Shown here piece by piece: positions 44,857 through 54,374 of a stretch of DNA of 64,000 nucleotides. The stretch is taken from the NCBI GenBank assembly GCA_016704305.1, contig JADJAL010000062.1, positions 1-64,000 on the forward strand, given 5' to 3'. How positions within the stretch are numbered: the stretch's first letter is position 1; the number at the start of each line of letters is the position of its first letter. This DNA is from Haliea sp. (lineage in GTDB: Bacteria; Pseudomonadota; Gammaproteobacteria; Pseudomonadales; Halieaceae). Made by a program: the position numbers and the translations under genes. The notes under the pieces were generated by a model that saw nothing but the letters and a program-made list of their open reading frames with translations, was not told where the DNA came from and did no database searches.

Positions 44857-47331
44857 ATGCCTGATAACTGCTTGAAACACCTGTTCCCCTTGACCCTGGT
44901 TTCCTCTGCGCTGCTGCACACAGTCCCGGCGCTTGCCCAGGGTTCCGCTCCGGCACTGGAAGAGGTCGTTGTCACCGCCCAGCGCCGGGAGCAGAACGTG
45001 CAGGATGTACCCATCAGCGTGTCCGTCTTCAGCGGCTCTGAATTGCAGCAACGCAACATCACCAATGCCGTCGATTACCTCGTGCTGACGCCTGGCGTGA
45101 GCTTCACAGAGGACGGCCAGACCGGCAGCCGTGGCATGGGTATCGCCATTCGCGGCGTCAACAACATGGTCACGGGTGAAAACGCGTTCGTAAACTCCGT
45201 CGGCATTTATCTCGATGAATTCAGTGTCGCGTCGGTGCCCAACAATGTCGCCAACCCCAACCTGTCCGACATGGACAGGGTGGAAGTGCTGCGCGGCCCG
45301 CAGGGCACGTTCTTTGGCCGCAACGCGGTGGGCGGCGCGCTGAACCTCACGACGAAGAAGCCCACCGATGAGTTCGAGGGCGAGGTCATTCTCGGCGGTG
45401 AAAACTACGAGGAGGGCGGCGACCAGTACAACGCCACCGGCATCCTGAACGTGCCCGTCTCGGATGACTTCAGGATGCGCGGCGTGGTCTATTACATGGA
45501 TAGCGACGGCTTTATCGAGAATGCGTGTCGCAGCGGCGCCAGCGCAAGTGACTGTCCGGCTGCCGCACAGAACGGTTTCACGCCCAACGGGGCCGACGGC
45601 AGCAAGCAGGATTCGTTCAATGGCCGCCTGCACCTCGACTGGAACCTGTCGGACCAAACCAATGTCCTCGGGTCGATCTATTACACTGACGACAGCCAGG
45701 ACACGGATGAAAACGTGCCCTCCGGCGTGCTTGACCTCGACTCCATCGACAGTTTCGGCATCACGCAGGCGCTCGATCCGGGTACCGGCTTCTGGTACAA
45801 CGGCAACTACAGCGAACTGAGCCACGACCTCAGTGAAAAAACCGACAACAAATCCACTGTTTCGATACTCAACATCACGCACCAGCTGAATGACCGGGTC
45901 GTCATCAAGTCGATCACCGGCTACATCGATGCCTCGTTGGACAGGACCTTCGACAATGACCTGATCGGCGGCCTCGATGCGCTCAAACGCACCAATTCCT
46001 ACGACGGTGATTCCTGGAGCACCGAGCTGCGGATGGAATTCACCGAGGACAAGTACGATTTCATCGGCGGCGTGCTGTACGCCAGCGACGAGCAGAAGCA
46101 GGACAACAACGTGGCAATCTCCAGCCAGCCGACGGCCACGCTGGACGGCGTGGGACTGCTGCCGCCTTTTCCTGAGGGCCTTGGGTTGGCGCTCAATAAT
46201 AAAAAATGGGAACTGGAGAGTATCGCCGTGTTCGGCGACCTGACCTGGCATACCACCGACAAACTGGACCTGATCGTCGGTGCCCGCTACACCGACGATA
46301 CCGTCAAGCAACAGCTGCAGGCCTACGGCACACAGCCCACCTGCTGCTTTCCCGGCTCTCCGGGCTTTCCTCCCCCGCCCGGATTCGACTTCTACCAGAG
46401 TTTCGTGAACTTCGAGCGGCCGCCCGCATCGGGCCAGGACTCCTTCAACGATGTCTCGCCGCGTTTCGTTGCCCGCTACCAGGCCACCGACAGCGTGAAC
46501 GTCTGGGGCACGATCTCCAAGGGCTACAAGGCCGGGGGGCTCTCGCTGGGCAACAACACGAACCTGGATGACCAGCCCGCGTTTTCCGTCGAGTTCAAGG
46601 AGGAGTCCATCTGGAACTACGAGGTCGGCGTCAAGAGCGAGCTGCTGGACAACCGCTTGCGCCTGAACGGCTCGGTGTATTACCTGCAGTGGTCGGATAT
46701 CCAGATGGAAGCCTTCCGCTTCCTGACAGCCGGCGACCTGTCCTCCAACTTTGAGCAGACGATTAACATCGACGATGCCGAGGCCATGGGCGGCGAGCTG
46801 GAACTGCAGGCCGCGATTACCGACCGGCTGACATTCTCCGCCGCGGCGGGCTACACCGACACGGAGATCACCAGTAATTCCAGCGCTGAAATCACCGGCG
46901 GTTTCCTCGTCGACCTGAAGGGACTCGACCTGCCGAAGGCGCCGGAGTGGACCTATAACGCCACGCTCGAATACCGCTTCCCGATCGGCGCTAATGAAAT
47001 GTGGGTACAACTGGATTACATACACCGCGACGGGCAGTACGCCGATATCGAGGCACTGACCTACCAGCAGACCGATGGACCTTCACCGACACAGGGCCTG
47101 GCCCGCAACTCCATCGCCACCTTTGGTGACTACCCGTTTCGGACGCCGGATTACGACGTGTGGAACCTGCGCGCCGGCTTCGACATGGGTCAATGGAGTT
47201 TCAATGCCTTTGTGCAGAACCTGGATGAGGAGAATTACTACACCGGCACCCAGGAGAACTTCGGCGCGAGCGGTTACCGCCTGCGGCCCAATCCGCGCAC
47301 GATCGGGGGCAACGTCACGTACCGCTTCTAG
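44857..47331 (+). CDS. TonB-dependent receptor
   Basis: An intact 824-residue outer-membrane receptor. It has a signal peptide ending ALAQG, a TonB box region LEEVVVTAQRREQNVQDVPISV, a plug domain with MDRVEVLRGPQGTFFGRNAVGGALNLTT and a 22-strand barrel ending in aromatic VTYRF. The type is common in sphingomonads and marine gammaproteobacteria for uptake of organic ligands as well as iron complexes. It is flanked by two convergently or divergently placed reductive-dehalogenase-like genes, so its ligand may be their substrate or a cobalamin-type cofactor. It overlaps the convergent gene by 17 bases. Confidence 0.95.
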   Translation: MPDNCLKHLFPLTLVSSALLHTVPALAQGSAPALEEVVVTAQRREQNVQDVPISVSVFSGSELQQRNITNAVDYLVLTPGVSFTEDGQTGSRGMGIAIRGVNNMVTGENAFVNSVGIYLDEFSVASVPNNVANPNLSDMDRVEVLRGPQGTFFGRNAVGGALNLTTKKPTDEFEGEVILGGENYEEGGDQYNATGILNVPVSDDFRMRGVVYYMDSDGFIENACRSGASASDCPAAAQNGFTPNGADGSKQDSFNGRLHLDWNLSDQTNVLGSIYYTDDSQDTDENVPSGVLDLDSIDSFGITQALDPGTGFWYNGNYSELSHDLSEKTDNKSTVSILNITHQLNDRVVIKSITGYIDASLDRTFDNDLIGGLDALKRTNSYDGDSWSTELRMEFTEDKYDFIGGVLYASDEQKQDNNVAISSQPTATLDGVGLLPPFPEGLGLALNNKKWELESIAVFGDLTWHTTDKLDLIVGARYTDDTVKQQLQAYGTQPTCCFPGSPGFPPPPGFDFYQSFVNFERPPASGQDSFNDVSPRFVARYQATDSVNVWGTISKGYKAGGLSLGNNTNLDDQPAFSVEFKEESIWNYEVGVKSELLDNRLRLNGSVYYLQWSDIQMEAFRFLTAGDLSSNFEQTINIDDAEAMGGELELQAAITDRLTFSAAAGYTDTEITSNSSAEITGGFLVDLKGLDLPKAPEWTYNATLEYRFPIGANEMWVQLDYIHRDGQYADIEALTYQQTDGPSPTQGLARNSIATFGDYPFRTPDYDVWNLRAGFDMGQWSFNAFVQNLDEENYYTGTQENFGASGYRLRPNPRTIGGNVTYRF

Positions 47332-48510
47332 GCGTTTTACGCCGCCACCACCCGGCGGATTTATGGCGACCGCGATCCACCAGTCGGTCGTCCAGCCACA
47401 GCGCGATGCGCCGCAACGGCCCGCCTGCCAGTTTGCGCCACCCGCGGTGGTACCACTTGCTGTAGTCGCGGTTATAGGGGCAGACGCGGATGCAGATGGA
47501 GCAGTCGGTGTTCTGGTTGGCCCAGAATCCAAAGCATTTCTCGGCATCCACTGTCCACTTGGCGACGCCGATCAGGTTGGAGCGGTTGTAGACCTCCGCT
47601 GACGGCGCAGTAAACGGGATAGCCTTCGGCGGGCAACCGGCGGCGCAGCGGTTGCAAATATCGCAAAACGCTTGCACCCCGAATTTTTTTGGCTGGCTGT
47701 GGATCAGCGGTATATCCGTGAATATCCGGCCCAGACGCAGCCGGGGACCGTACTCCTCGGTGATCAGCAGGCTGTGCCGCCCCACCTCCCCGAACCCCGC
47801 CTGCACCGCCAGCGGTATGGCCAGCGAGGAGTCGTTCATCGTGGCGTAGGCGCGGTAGCCGAGGTTGCGGATGTACTGCGCCAGCGTCAGCAGGGTCAGG
47901 CTGTCGTAGGAATACCCAAGGCCTGTGGCGCTGCCTGACAGGGCCGAGGGCACCGTGTTGGTGAGACCCACGTCCATGGACTCTCCCACCACGATCACGT
48001 GGGGCAGGTCGTCGGGGATATCCAGCGGCTTGCTCGCCAGCGCCCGCTCATCGAAGATGCCGCTGTACATCCAGCGCTCATCGTAGGCGCACACGCCGAG
48101 CAAATCAGCGCCACACAAGCGGGCCACCTTTTCGATATCAGCCGTGGCTTCGGCCGGGTCATCGAATACATAGGGTTCGGGCCAGCCGGCTTCATGGCAG
48201 GTGAAGTGGTCAAAGAATCCCTCCCTGCGGCCGGTCTGCTGGCGATTCATATCCCGCAGCAGGTTGGTCACGTGCCAGGAGGCATTGCGCAGGGCATAGT
48301 CGCGCTGGCTGAAACCGTCGCTGCGACGGGAGCGTGCGGCAGGCATGAAATAGCCGCGAAAGAACGCCGCGGCTTTATCCGACATCACCTCGGGGTCCCA
48401 CTGCGAGCGGCAGTAGATGTCGTTGCGCTGGTCGAATTTTCAAAATTCTCCAGCACCTCAAAGCCGGTGAGTTCATCGATCGGCTTGCGGTGAGGGTTTT
48501 CCTTCTTCAT
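47315..48510 (-). CDS. Reductive-dehalogenase-like 4Fe-4S protein (second copy), frameshifted near start
   Basis: A protein of about 398 residues related to the RdhA family. The C-terminal part holds FCDICNRCAAGCP and KCFGFWANQNTDCSICIRVCPYN, again the RdhA spacing. The start MKKENPHRK at 48510 is followed by a frame change near 48440 in an AAAA run; one added A gives FEKFDQRNDIYCRSQWDPEVMSDKAAAFF, which fits the known N-terminal segment of such proteins. No TAT signal and no RdhB anchor gene are seen, so a cytosolic enzyme similar to catabolic NpRdhA types is plausible. It is transcribed toward the TonB receptor. Confidence 0.82.
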
Positions 48511-48642
48511 TCACGGCCCTACACTGTCGGCTCTGCCACATTGAATCGTAGTATTCGCTTAGCCCTGCGCAGAAGTAAAGCTATAGACGCCCACCTTCAC
48601 TGTTGGACTGGTTGGACTACCGCACCAAGGAGTTTTGCAGTC

Positions 48643-49284
48643 ATGCACGTCACGCTGTTTGGCGCCACCGGCAAGCTTGGTTTGGAGTGCCTGCAACAAT
48701 GCGTTGAGGTCGGCCATGCAGTGACAGTGTTGGTGCGCAGCCCCGACAAATTGCCTGCCACGCTGCGCGACAGGATTACTGTTGTCGAGGGCGATGGCCT
48801 GGTAGCTGCGGATGTCGAGCGCGCGCTGCCACCCGGTACCGACGCGATCCTGTTTGCTGTCGGGGTGGATGAAAAGACCTCGCCACCGGACCTGTGCACC
48901 GATGTCACGCGCCATATACTGGCGGCAATGCGGCGCGAACAGATCCCGCGGTTGGTGTGGTGCGGCGGCGGCAGTAATTTGCGCCCGGAAGACGTCGTCA
49001 CCTTTGGCGCGCGCTTCGTGCGCTGGTTTTCCGAGACGTTTCTCACGCACCGGCACAGCGACAAAGTCCACCAGTTGCAGTTGCTGGATGACAACGCCGA
49101 CCTGTGCTGGATCGGGATTCGTCCGCTGCAAATGAAAGCGGGACCGAGGACGGGCCGCTATCGCCTGGGCTATAACGCCTTCAGCGGCTTCTCCAGTATT
49201 TCCTTCGCCGATTGCGCGCACGCGATGGTGAAGATGCTGGACGATGACACCTGGGTGGGGAAAGCCCCGGTGATCCAGTACTGA
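48643..49284 (+). CDS. NAD(P)-binding SDR-type protein
   Basis: A 213-residue Rossmann-fold protein of the atypical SDR a5 (biliverdin reductase B/NmrA-like) type. The N-terminal nucleotide site GATGKLG is clear; the rest has RLVWCGGGSN and a C-terminal region IRPLQMKAGP. It may be a reductase or a redox-sensing protein. ATG 48643 has an AAGGAG box. The next gene (cupin) begins 5 bases after its stop. Confidence 0.85.
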   Translation: MHVTLFGATGKLGLECLQQCVEVGHAVTVLVRSPDKLPATLRDRITVVEGDGLVAADVERALPPGTDAILFAVGVDEKTSPPDLCTDVTRHILAAMRREQIPRLVWCGGGSNLRPEDVVTFGARFVRWFSETFLTHRHSDKVHQLQLLDDNADLCWIGIRPLQMKAGPRTGRYRLGYNAFSGFSSISFADCAHAMVKMLDDDTWVGKAPVIQY

Positions 49285-49289
49285 CTGTG

Positions 49290-49670
49290 ATGAAGGCGTA
49301 TATCAAAACGTATGACGCGGCGCAGGAGTACTTCTTTGCAGAGGGGTGTTTTATCACCGAGCTGTCCAACGCCGCCGATGATCCCGCCGTGTCGATTGCC
49401 CGCGCGCGCCTGGAACCGGGCAAGACCACCCGTTGGCATTATTTGCGCGACACCGCTGAACGCTATGTCGTGCTGCAGGGGATGGGCAGCGTGGAGGTCG
49501 GCGACCTGCCGCCGCAGCGCGTGGCGGCCGGCGATGTGGTGATCATCCCACCCCAGGTGCGCCAGCGTATCAGCAATGTTGGTGCGGACGACCTGGTGTT
49601 CCTGGCAATCTGTTCGCCGCGCTTCACGACAGCGGCTTATGTGGATATAGATGTGGAAATTGCGGAGTGA
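49290..49670 (+). CDS. Cupin-domain protein
   Basis: A 126-residue single-cupin protein. Motif 1 (TTRWHYLRDTAERYVVLQGMGSVEVG) keeps one His and the Glu but lacks the usual second His; motif 2 includes PPQVRQRISN. This suggests altered metal binding or a non-catalytic role. A GTG at 49287 is an alternative start. It follows the SDR protein closely and probably shares its transcript. Confidence 0.82.
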   Translation: MKAYIKTYDAAQEYFFAEGCFITELSNAADDPAVSIARARLEPGKTTRWHYLRDTAERYVVLQGMGSVEVGDLPPQRVAAGDVVIIPPQVRQRISNVGADDLVFLAICSPRFTTAAYVDIDVEIAE

Positions 49671-49730
49671 GTGGCGCGCTACCCATGCGGTCTGTCGCCT
49701 CGCCTCGTTTAAGAGAAGAACAGGGGAGTG

Positions 49731-50276
49731 ATGGCAGTGGCTGAACGCTTTGAGAAACTGGACGAGAAACTCAAGGACTTTATCCGGCAGCAGCACATGT
49801 ACTTTATTGGCACCGCGGGTGCCGAAGGCTATGTGAATGTGTCGCCCAAGGGCATGGACAGCTTTCGCATCCTCAATGACACCACCGTCGCCTGGCTGAA
49901 CCTGACCGGCAGTGGCAACGAGACCGCCGCGCACGTACTGGAAAACAGCCGCATGACGGTGATGTTCTGCTCCTTCGACAAGCAGCCGCTGATCATGCGC
50001 CTGTATGGCCAGGCTGCGGTTGTTCACCCGCGCGACGAGCGCTGGGACGAACTGGCGGCACTATTCCCGCATTACACCGGCGCGCGCCAGATTTTCGTGC
50101 TGGACCTGGCACTGGTGCAGACCTCCTGCGGGTATGCCGTACCCTACTATAAGCTGCAGGGCGAGCGGCCCACGCTGACCAAGTGGGCGGACAAACACGG
50201 GGAAGCCGGTATCCACGATTACTGGGCGCAGAAGAATATGAAAAGCCTGAACGATAAAGATACGGGTATTCTGTAG
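49731..50276 (+). CDS. Pyridoxamine 5'-phosphate oxidase-family protein
   Basis: A 181-residue split-barrel flavin-type protein, with MYFIGTAGAEGYVNVSPKGMDSF and NETAAHVLENSRMTVMFCSF, matching the PPOX-like group that uses FMN or F420. Length is typical. The true role is unclear; many such proteins are reductases of small organic compounds. It lies 60 bases after the cupin gene. Confidence 0.88.
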   Translation: MAVAERFEKLDEKLKDFIRQQHMYFIGTAGAEGYVNVSPKGMDSFRILNDTTVAWLNLTGSGNETAAHVLENSRMTVMFCSFDKQPLIMRLYGQAAVVHPRDERWDELAALFPHYTGARQIFVLDLALVQTSCGYAVPYYKLQGERPTLTKWADKHGEAGIHDYWAQKNMKSLNDKDTGIL

Positions 50277-50299
50277 GGCGTACTTTTTGGGGAGCACTG

Positions 50300-50554
50300 A
50301 TGGCAGAGATCACCTTTACCCGCGACGAACGAGACATCATCTGTCGCAAGATACAGCTGTATATGCGCGAGGAACTGGAGCAGGAGGTCGGGCAGTTCGA
50401 CGCCGGTTTCCTGCTCGATTTCTTCGCCGAGGAGATCGGCCCCTATTTTTACAATCGCGGCCTGTATGACGCGCAGGCCATTCTCGAAAGCCGCCTGGAA
50501 AATATCGCAGAAGCCATCTATGAAATCGAAAAGCCTACTCAGTTCGTCCGGTAG
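50300..50554 (+). CDS. DUF2164 protein
   Basis: An 84-residue acidic protein with the DUF2164 pattern (ITFTRDERDIICRKIQLYMREEL, FDAGFLLDFFAEEIGPYFYNRGLYDA). Function is unknown. It has a GGGGAG box, and its 3' end overlaps the start of the metallo-beta-lactamase gene by 35 bases. Confidence 0.85.
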   Translation: MAEITFTRDERDIICRKIQLYMREELEQEVGQFDAGFLLDFFAEEIGPYFYNRGLYDAQAILESRLENIAEAIYEIEKPTQFVR

Positions 50555-51575
50555 TGCCCTGCCGCGCGTGTTGGCGTTCACCTTCGTGATCGCTGCCGTG
50601 CTGCTCGGCCTGTTCCTGCTCTACGCCCTGTCGGTGTATGAAGAGCCGCCGGTCGAGCCGGGCTGGGCGATACGCGGGAGTGAGCAAATTCCTCCCGGTG
50701 CTGTCACGGTGCGTTTCAGCGGCACCGCGACACTGCTGTTCAGCGACGGTGAAACGCAGTGGATGACGGACGGCTGGTTTTCGCGGCCCGGCCCGCTGCG
50801 CATGCTGTTGGGCAAGATCAGCCCGGACGTGGCGGCGATCGAGCGCGGCCTCGCGGACAACCAGGTTGCCGAGCTGGCGGCGGTGCTGCCGGTGCACTCG
50901 CATTACGATCACGCGATGGATGCGCCGGAAGTGGCCCTGCGTACCGGCGCACTGCTGCTCGGCTCGCAATCCACCGCCAATATCGCGCGTGGCTGGGGCC
51001 TGCCCGAGGCACAGATACAGGTGCTGCAGGATCGCCAGCCGGTGCGCGTGGGGCAGTTTGTGATCACGCCGATCGAGTCGCGGCATTTCGAGTTTCCCGA
51101 TCCGGCCATCCGCGAGCGCGCGCTGGGAGAGACGGAAATCGCCCTGCCGTTGGTGCCGCCTGCCCGCGTTTTTGATTATCGGGTCGGCAAGGCGTATGTG
51201 TTGCATGTCAGCCACCCGAAGGGCAGTTGGTTGATCGTTGGCAGCGCGGGCTATGTGGAGGGCGCTTTGCAGGACTTCAGTGCGGATACGGTATTCCTCG
51301 GCGTCGGCGGCCTCGGTTCGCAGACGGCGCAGTACATGGAGGACTTCTGGCGCGAGACGGTAACGCCGGTCGCCCCGTCGCGGATTATTCCGATCCACTT
51401 CGACAGCCTCACCGCGCCGGTCGAAGGACCGTTCAGGGGGCAGGTGAAGCTGATGGCGTTTCTCTCTAACGACAGGGAAGGCACGCTGTCGTTCCTGCGC
51501 AAGAAGGCGGCGGCAAATCCCGCGCTGCAGTTTGTCACGCTGCCGCGCTTTGAGGAGGTCGTGCTGTTCGAGTGA
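50520..51575 (+). CDS. Membrane-anchored metallo-beta-lactamase-fold hydrolase
   Basis: A 351-residue protein with an N-terminal membrane helix (about residues 15-37) followed by a periplasmic MBL domain. The metal motif HSHYDH and later His in PIESRHFEF and PIHFDS are present. It resembles the L-ascorbate-lactonase/phosphodiesterase side of the fold (UlaG/RomA-like). Substrate unknown. The ATG at 50520 is inside the end of the DUF2164 gene, suggesting coupled translation. It is convergent with imuB. Confidence 0.82.
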   Translation: MKSKSLLSSSGSALPRVLAFTFVIAAVLLGLFLLYALSVYEEPPVEPGWAIRGSEQIPPGAVTVRFSGTATLLFSDGETQWMTDGWFSRPGPLRMLLGKISPDVAAIERGLADNQVAELAAVLPVHSHYDHAMDAPEVALRTGALLLGSQSTANIARGWGLPEAQIQVLQDRQPVRVGQFVITPIESRHFEFPDPAIRERALGETEIALPLVPPARVFDYRVGKAYVLHVSHPKGSWLIVGSAGYVEGALQDFSADTVFLGVGGLGSQTAQYMEDFWRETVTPVAPSRIIPIHFDSLTAPVEGPFRGQVKLMAFLSNDREGTLSFLRKKAAANPALQFVTLPRFEEVVLFE

Positions 51576-51602
51576 GGGTGACGCTTGTTGTCGAACCTGT
51601 CG

Positions 51603-53060
51603 TCAGGCAAACACCCCGTGGATATACCACTGCCGGGCCAGGCGATCGTGGAACACCCAGTACCGCTGGCCGCTGCTGTCCACGGCGATGTAGTAGTCGC
51701 GGCTCACCGCGTCCCGCCACCAGTTGTCCTCGATGCGCTCCGGCCCATACAGCAGTTGCAACACGCCGTTCCAGTACAGTCGTGCCCCGTGTTGGCGCAG
51801 GGCCTGCGGCTGTGGCAGCAGCCAGAAAGGACGCTGCGCGCAGTGCGCCGTGCTGCCGTGCGCGTCGCCGGCAGGGTCGCTGCCGACCAGCAGTGCGCAC
51901 TCCGGCAGGTGCTCATCCCGGCAACCGACGTGTTCAATCGCCTGCAAGCCCAGGCGGTTGCACAACCTGTCCAGCAGGCTGGCCAGGGATTCACGCTGGT
52001 TGCGCGGGCGAAACAGGTCGATGCTGTCCTGCTGCGCGGGGCGCAGCTGCCCGCAGGCCAGGACCACGCCTTCCACGCTGCCGCGCAGTTGCAGGCGCTC
52101 GAAGCGAATGCGGCTGAGCTGGTACCAGTTTCCCCAGTCGCTGTGGCTGCTGCTACTGCGCACGCATACCTCCTGCAGTTTGTGATCCACGCCCACCAGT
52201 TGCCAGGTAATCTCGCTGGTCTGTAGCTGGGTGTTGCGCAGGAAACGGCACAGGGATTGCAACAGGCGTTGCACCGCAGGCAGCAATTCATCGTTGGTTT
52301 TTACCTCGTAACCAAACCAGTGCTCGTCGCTGAAGTCCGCGGGGGGGCGGTAGTCCACCTGCAAATCCTCGCGCTGCCCCAGCAGTTGCTGCAGGAAGTG
52401 GGTAAATTCCCTGCCACAGCGCCGGCCCAGCGCGACGGGTGGCAGCCGCAGTACATCGCCCAGCGTGTGCAGGCCGGCCCGGCGCAGTGAATCCACCGTG
52501 CTGGCGAACTGCGCCAACAGGTTCAGGGGCAGGGGAGCGAGCCGCTCTTCCAGCGGCTGTTGTATCGCCAGGGCGGTGTCCTGGGTCGCAAAAGACAGCA
52601 GCCAGGCCGCCTTGGGCGTGGGTGCCAGCGCATGGCGCACCCGGTATCCGCGACTGCTGATGCCGCTGGCCACCTCCAGCAACAGGGCATCCAGCCCCTG
52701 GAACAGGCCCAGGCAGCCACCGATTTCCAGTTGCAGGCAGTCCGCCTGCCAGGTGCACAGGGTGGGGGTGATGCCGTAGGCCCAGCAGCACAGTTGTTGC
52801 AGGCAGCGTTGTTCGGCCTGTTCATCCCGTTCCAGCAGGCGCACGGGTTCATCGCCTGCCAGTGCGCGTACCGTTGCGGTGCCCATGCCCCGGCGTACCC
52901 CAGGGCGGTGGCGCAATCGTTGGCATGCAGAACACGCTGTGCGGCCAGCACTATGGTCGGCTGCTGTTCACAGCGGCTCAGGCATTGCAGCGGCAGTTGG
53001 TCAAAAGCGCAGGCACAGCCACAGGCTCACGGATTGCTCCCGCTGTGGTCGCTTGCACAT
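51603..53060 (-). CDS. imuB: ImuB, inactive Y-family polymerase homologue, frameshifted near start
   Basis: ImuB is the hub of the SOS-induced mutasome, linking ImuA and the DnaE2 polymerase to the beta clamp; it lacks the catalytic acidic residues of active Y polymerases. The main frame (51603-52916) has family segments CWAYGITPTLC, LGLFQGLDALL, RRAGLHTLGDVLRLP and a C-terminal domain with DYYIAVDSSGQRYWVFHDR. The N-terminal part is in other frames: MCKRPQREQSVSLWLCLRF from 53060, then DQLPLQCLSRCEQQPTIVLAAQ. Frame changes lie near 53015 (T run) and near 52905 (G run). A LexA box lies 34 bases upstream. No dnaE2 follows. Confidence 0.85.
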
Positions 53061-53093
53061 GGCGCGGGTGGTTGCCCGGCCGAATCATTAATA

Positions 53094-53109
53094 CTGTACA
53101 TGCATACAG
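53094..53109 (-). promoter_or_regulatory. LexA (SOS) box of imuB
   Basis: CTGTACATGCATACAG, a full CTGT-N8-ACAG match with an alternating purine/pyrimidine centre. It lies 34 bases upstream of the imuB start codon, the right distance for a LexA operator over the promoter. Confidence 0.85.
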
Positions 53110-53379
53110 TATTAATAGTCCGGGAGCGCTTGTCCAGCACGAGGGAAAAAGTCCTGCGCAGTATTGGGTTTGCACCCTATTGGCTTTGAATTGTTACCTT
53201 ACGTGACAAATTGGTGCATGGATTTGGCATTTGGACCACTTTTTCGAAGGTATATTTATAGCCTACATTTAATGAATAATTCACAAATATACGGTTGCTG
53301 TTGCAGGCGGATGGGTAGATAGTAAGTAACACATGGCCTTGAGTAATGTTACTTAAGGTTACACATGGAGGATCTGCTC

Positions 53380-53685
53380 ATGAAAGCTTTATTAATGGCC
53401 GTGCTGGTCTGCCTGGCATTCAACGCCTCTGCCGCCTGTCCCGTAAAAAGGCCGGGAGAGCTGCCGCTGTTGCCGGATGGGGCAGTAGCGAGCGACGAAG
53501 AAATGCACCGGGCGCAACTCGCGGCGGAAAAATACCTGCTACAGGCACAAGCCTATATGGAATGTAACGTGATGAACCGCCGCCAGTATTTGGCTCTGTC
53601 CGCGCGGATGGAGGACTTTTCCCGGGTGTACAACGAGGAAGTCATCGAATTCCAGGTGCGTGACAATATCATTGCGGAGAAATAG
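53380..53685 (+). CDS. Small secreted protein, hypothetical
   Basis: A 101-residue protein with a signal peptide (MKALLMAVLVCLAFNASAA) and a mature helical part containing VMNRRQYLALSARMEDF. Cysteines follow the cleavage site (ACPVK) and lie mid-protein (MECNV). The start is ATG 53380, nine bases after GGAGG. No family recognised. It starts 270 bases from the divergent imuB LexA box and ends overlapping the convergent DUF2788 gene by 17 bases. Confidence 0.7.
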   Translation: MKALLMAVLVCLAFNASAACPVKRPGELPLLPDGAVASDEEMHRAQLAAEKYLLQAQAYMECNVMNRRQYLALSARMEDFSRVYNEEVIEFQVRDNIIAEK

Positions 53686-53887
53686 TGCTCGCATTCTCCA
53701 GCAGGTAAGTGATGATCACTTTGATCAGGAAACCCGCTATACCCATGGCCAGGCCGACGTACAGTATCAGCGTGCCGAACCGACCGGCATTGCTGCGCCT
53801 GGCCAGATCCCACACGATGAAGAGCATGAACAGGATGAGGGCACCCACGCCCAGGGTAACGCCGTAGTCTGTCAGCCATTCATCCAT
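53669..53887 (-). CDS. DUF2788 membrane protein
   Basis: A 72-residue protein with two membrane helices (LGVGALILFMLFIVWDLA and FGTLILYVGLAMGIAGFLIK) joined by a short loop with SNAGRFG, the DUF2788 pattern found in gammaproteobacteria. Function unknown. It is the last of three genes (OsmC, GFA, DUF2788) between imuA and imuB. Confidence 0.85.
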   Translation of the reverse strand: MDEWLTDYGVTLGVGALILFMLFIVWDLARRSNAGRFGTLILYVGLAMGIAGFLIKVIITYLLENASTISPQ

Positions 53888-53901
53888 CGGGTGTTTCCTG
53901 T

Positions 53902-54360
53902 TCAGCCTCGTGCCCGGTAATCCATGGCAGCCTGCAACAGCGCCAGCCCGTCTTCAGGCTGTGTCTCGAACTGTTGCACACCGTCGGGCAGGGTAAGCCA
54001 GGGCTGCTTTCTGCTGGTCCAGATATGGACCTCCGGTTCCACCGCGCTGGTGTCCTCCAGTGTACCGGCCTGCAACTTGGCCAATTCGGGATTGATGTCG
54101 CCAATGCCGTATATGATGTTGCCGCAACTGGCACAGCTATAGCGGGTATTGGTATTGCCCTGCTCTGACACACGACTCCAGGCGGTCAACGCACCTTTCA
54201 ATGCCATGGCTTCCGTGGCGATGACCAGGCCCAGGCTGAACGCGCTGCCCGTGCGTTTCTGGCAACTGCTGCAGTGACAGGCGTAGGTGAACAGGGGTTC
54301 GGCGCTGACTGTGTAGGTGACTGCGCCGCATTGGCAACTGCCATTCAGGGGGATCTTCAT
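53902..54360 (-). CDS. GFA-family zinc protein
   Basis: A 152-residue protein of the glutathione-dependent formaldehyde-activating (GFA/CENP-V) family. Zinc-binding cysteine sets GSCQCGAV, CHCSSCQKRTG and CASCGN are complete. Members bind glutathione or act as S-hydroxymethylglutathione synthases, but most are uncharacterised. It lies 14 bases after the OsmC gene in the same direction. Confidence 0.9.
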   Translation of the reverse strand: MKIPLNGSCQCGAVTYTVSAEPLFTYACHCSSCQKRTGSAFSLGLVIATEAMALKGALTAWSRVSEQGNTNTRYSCASCGNIIYGIGDINPELAKLQAGTLEDTSAVEPEVHIWTSRKQPWLTLPDGVQQFETQPEDGLALLQAAMDYRARG

Positions 54361-54374
54361 CTACGCATTCCGTT

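Noticed and set aside
44525..45065. N-terminal extension of the Rdh-like frame upstream to 45065
   Set aside because: The extra 180 residues are Arg/Pro/Ala-rich, run antisense to the start of the TonB receptor and have no family likeness.
44836..47025. A 729-codon open frame on the minus strand opposite the TonB receptor
   Set aside because: It lies wholly inside an intact, recognisable receptor gene on the other strand and shows no domain of its own; long antisense frames are common in GC-rich DNA.
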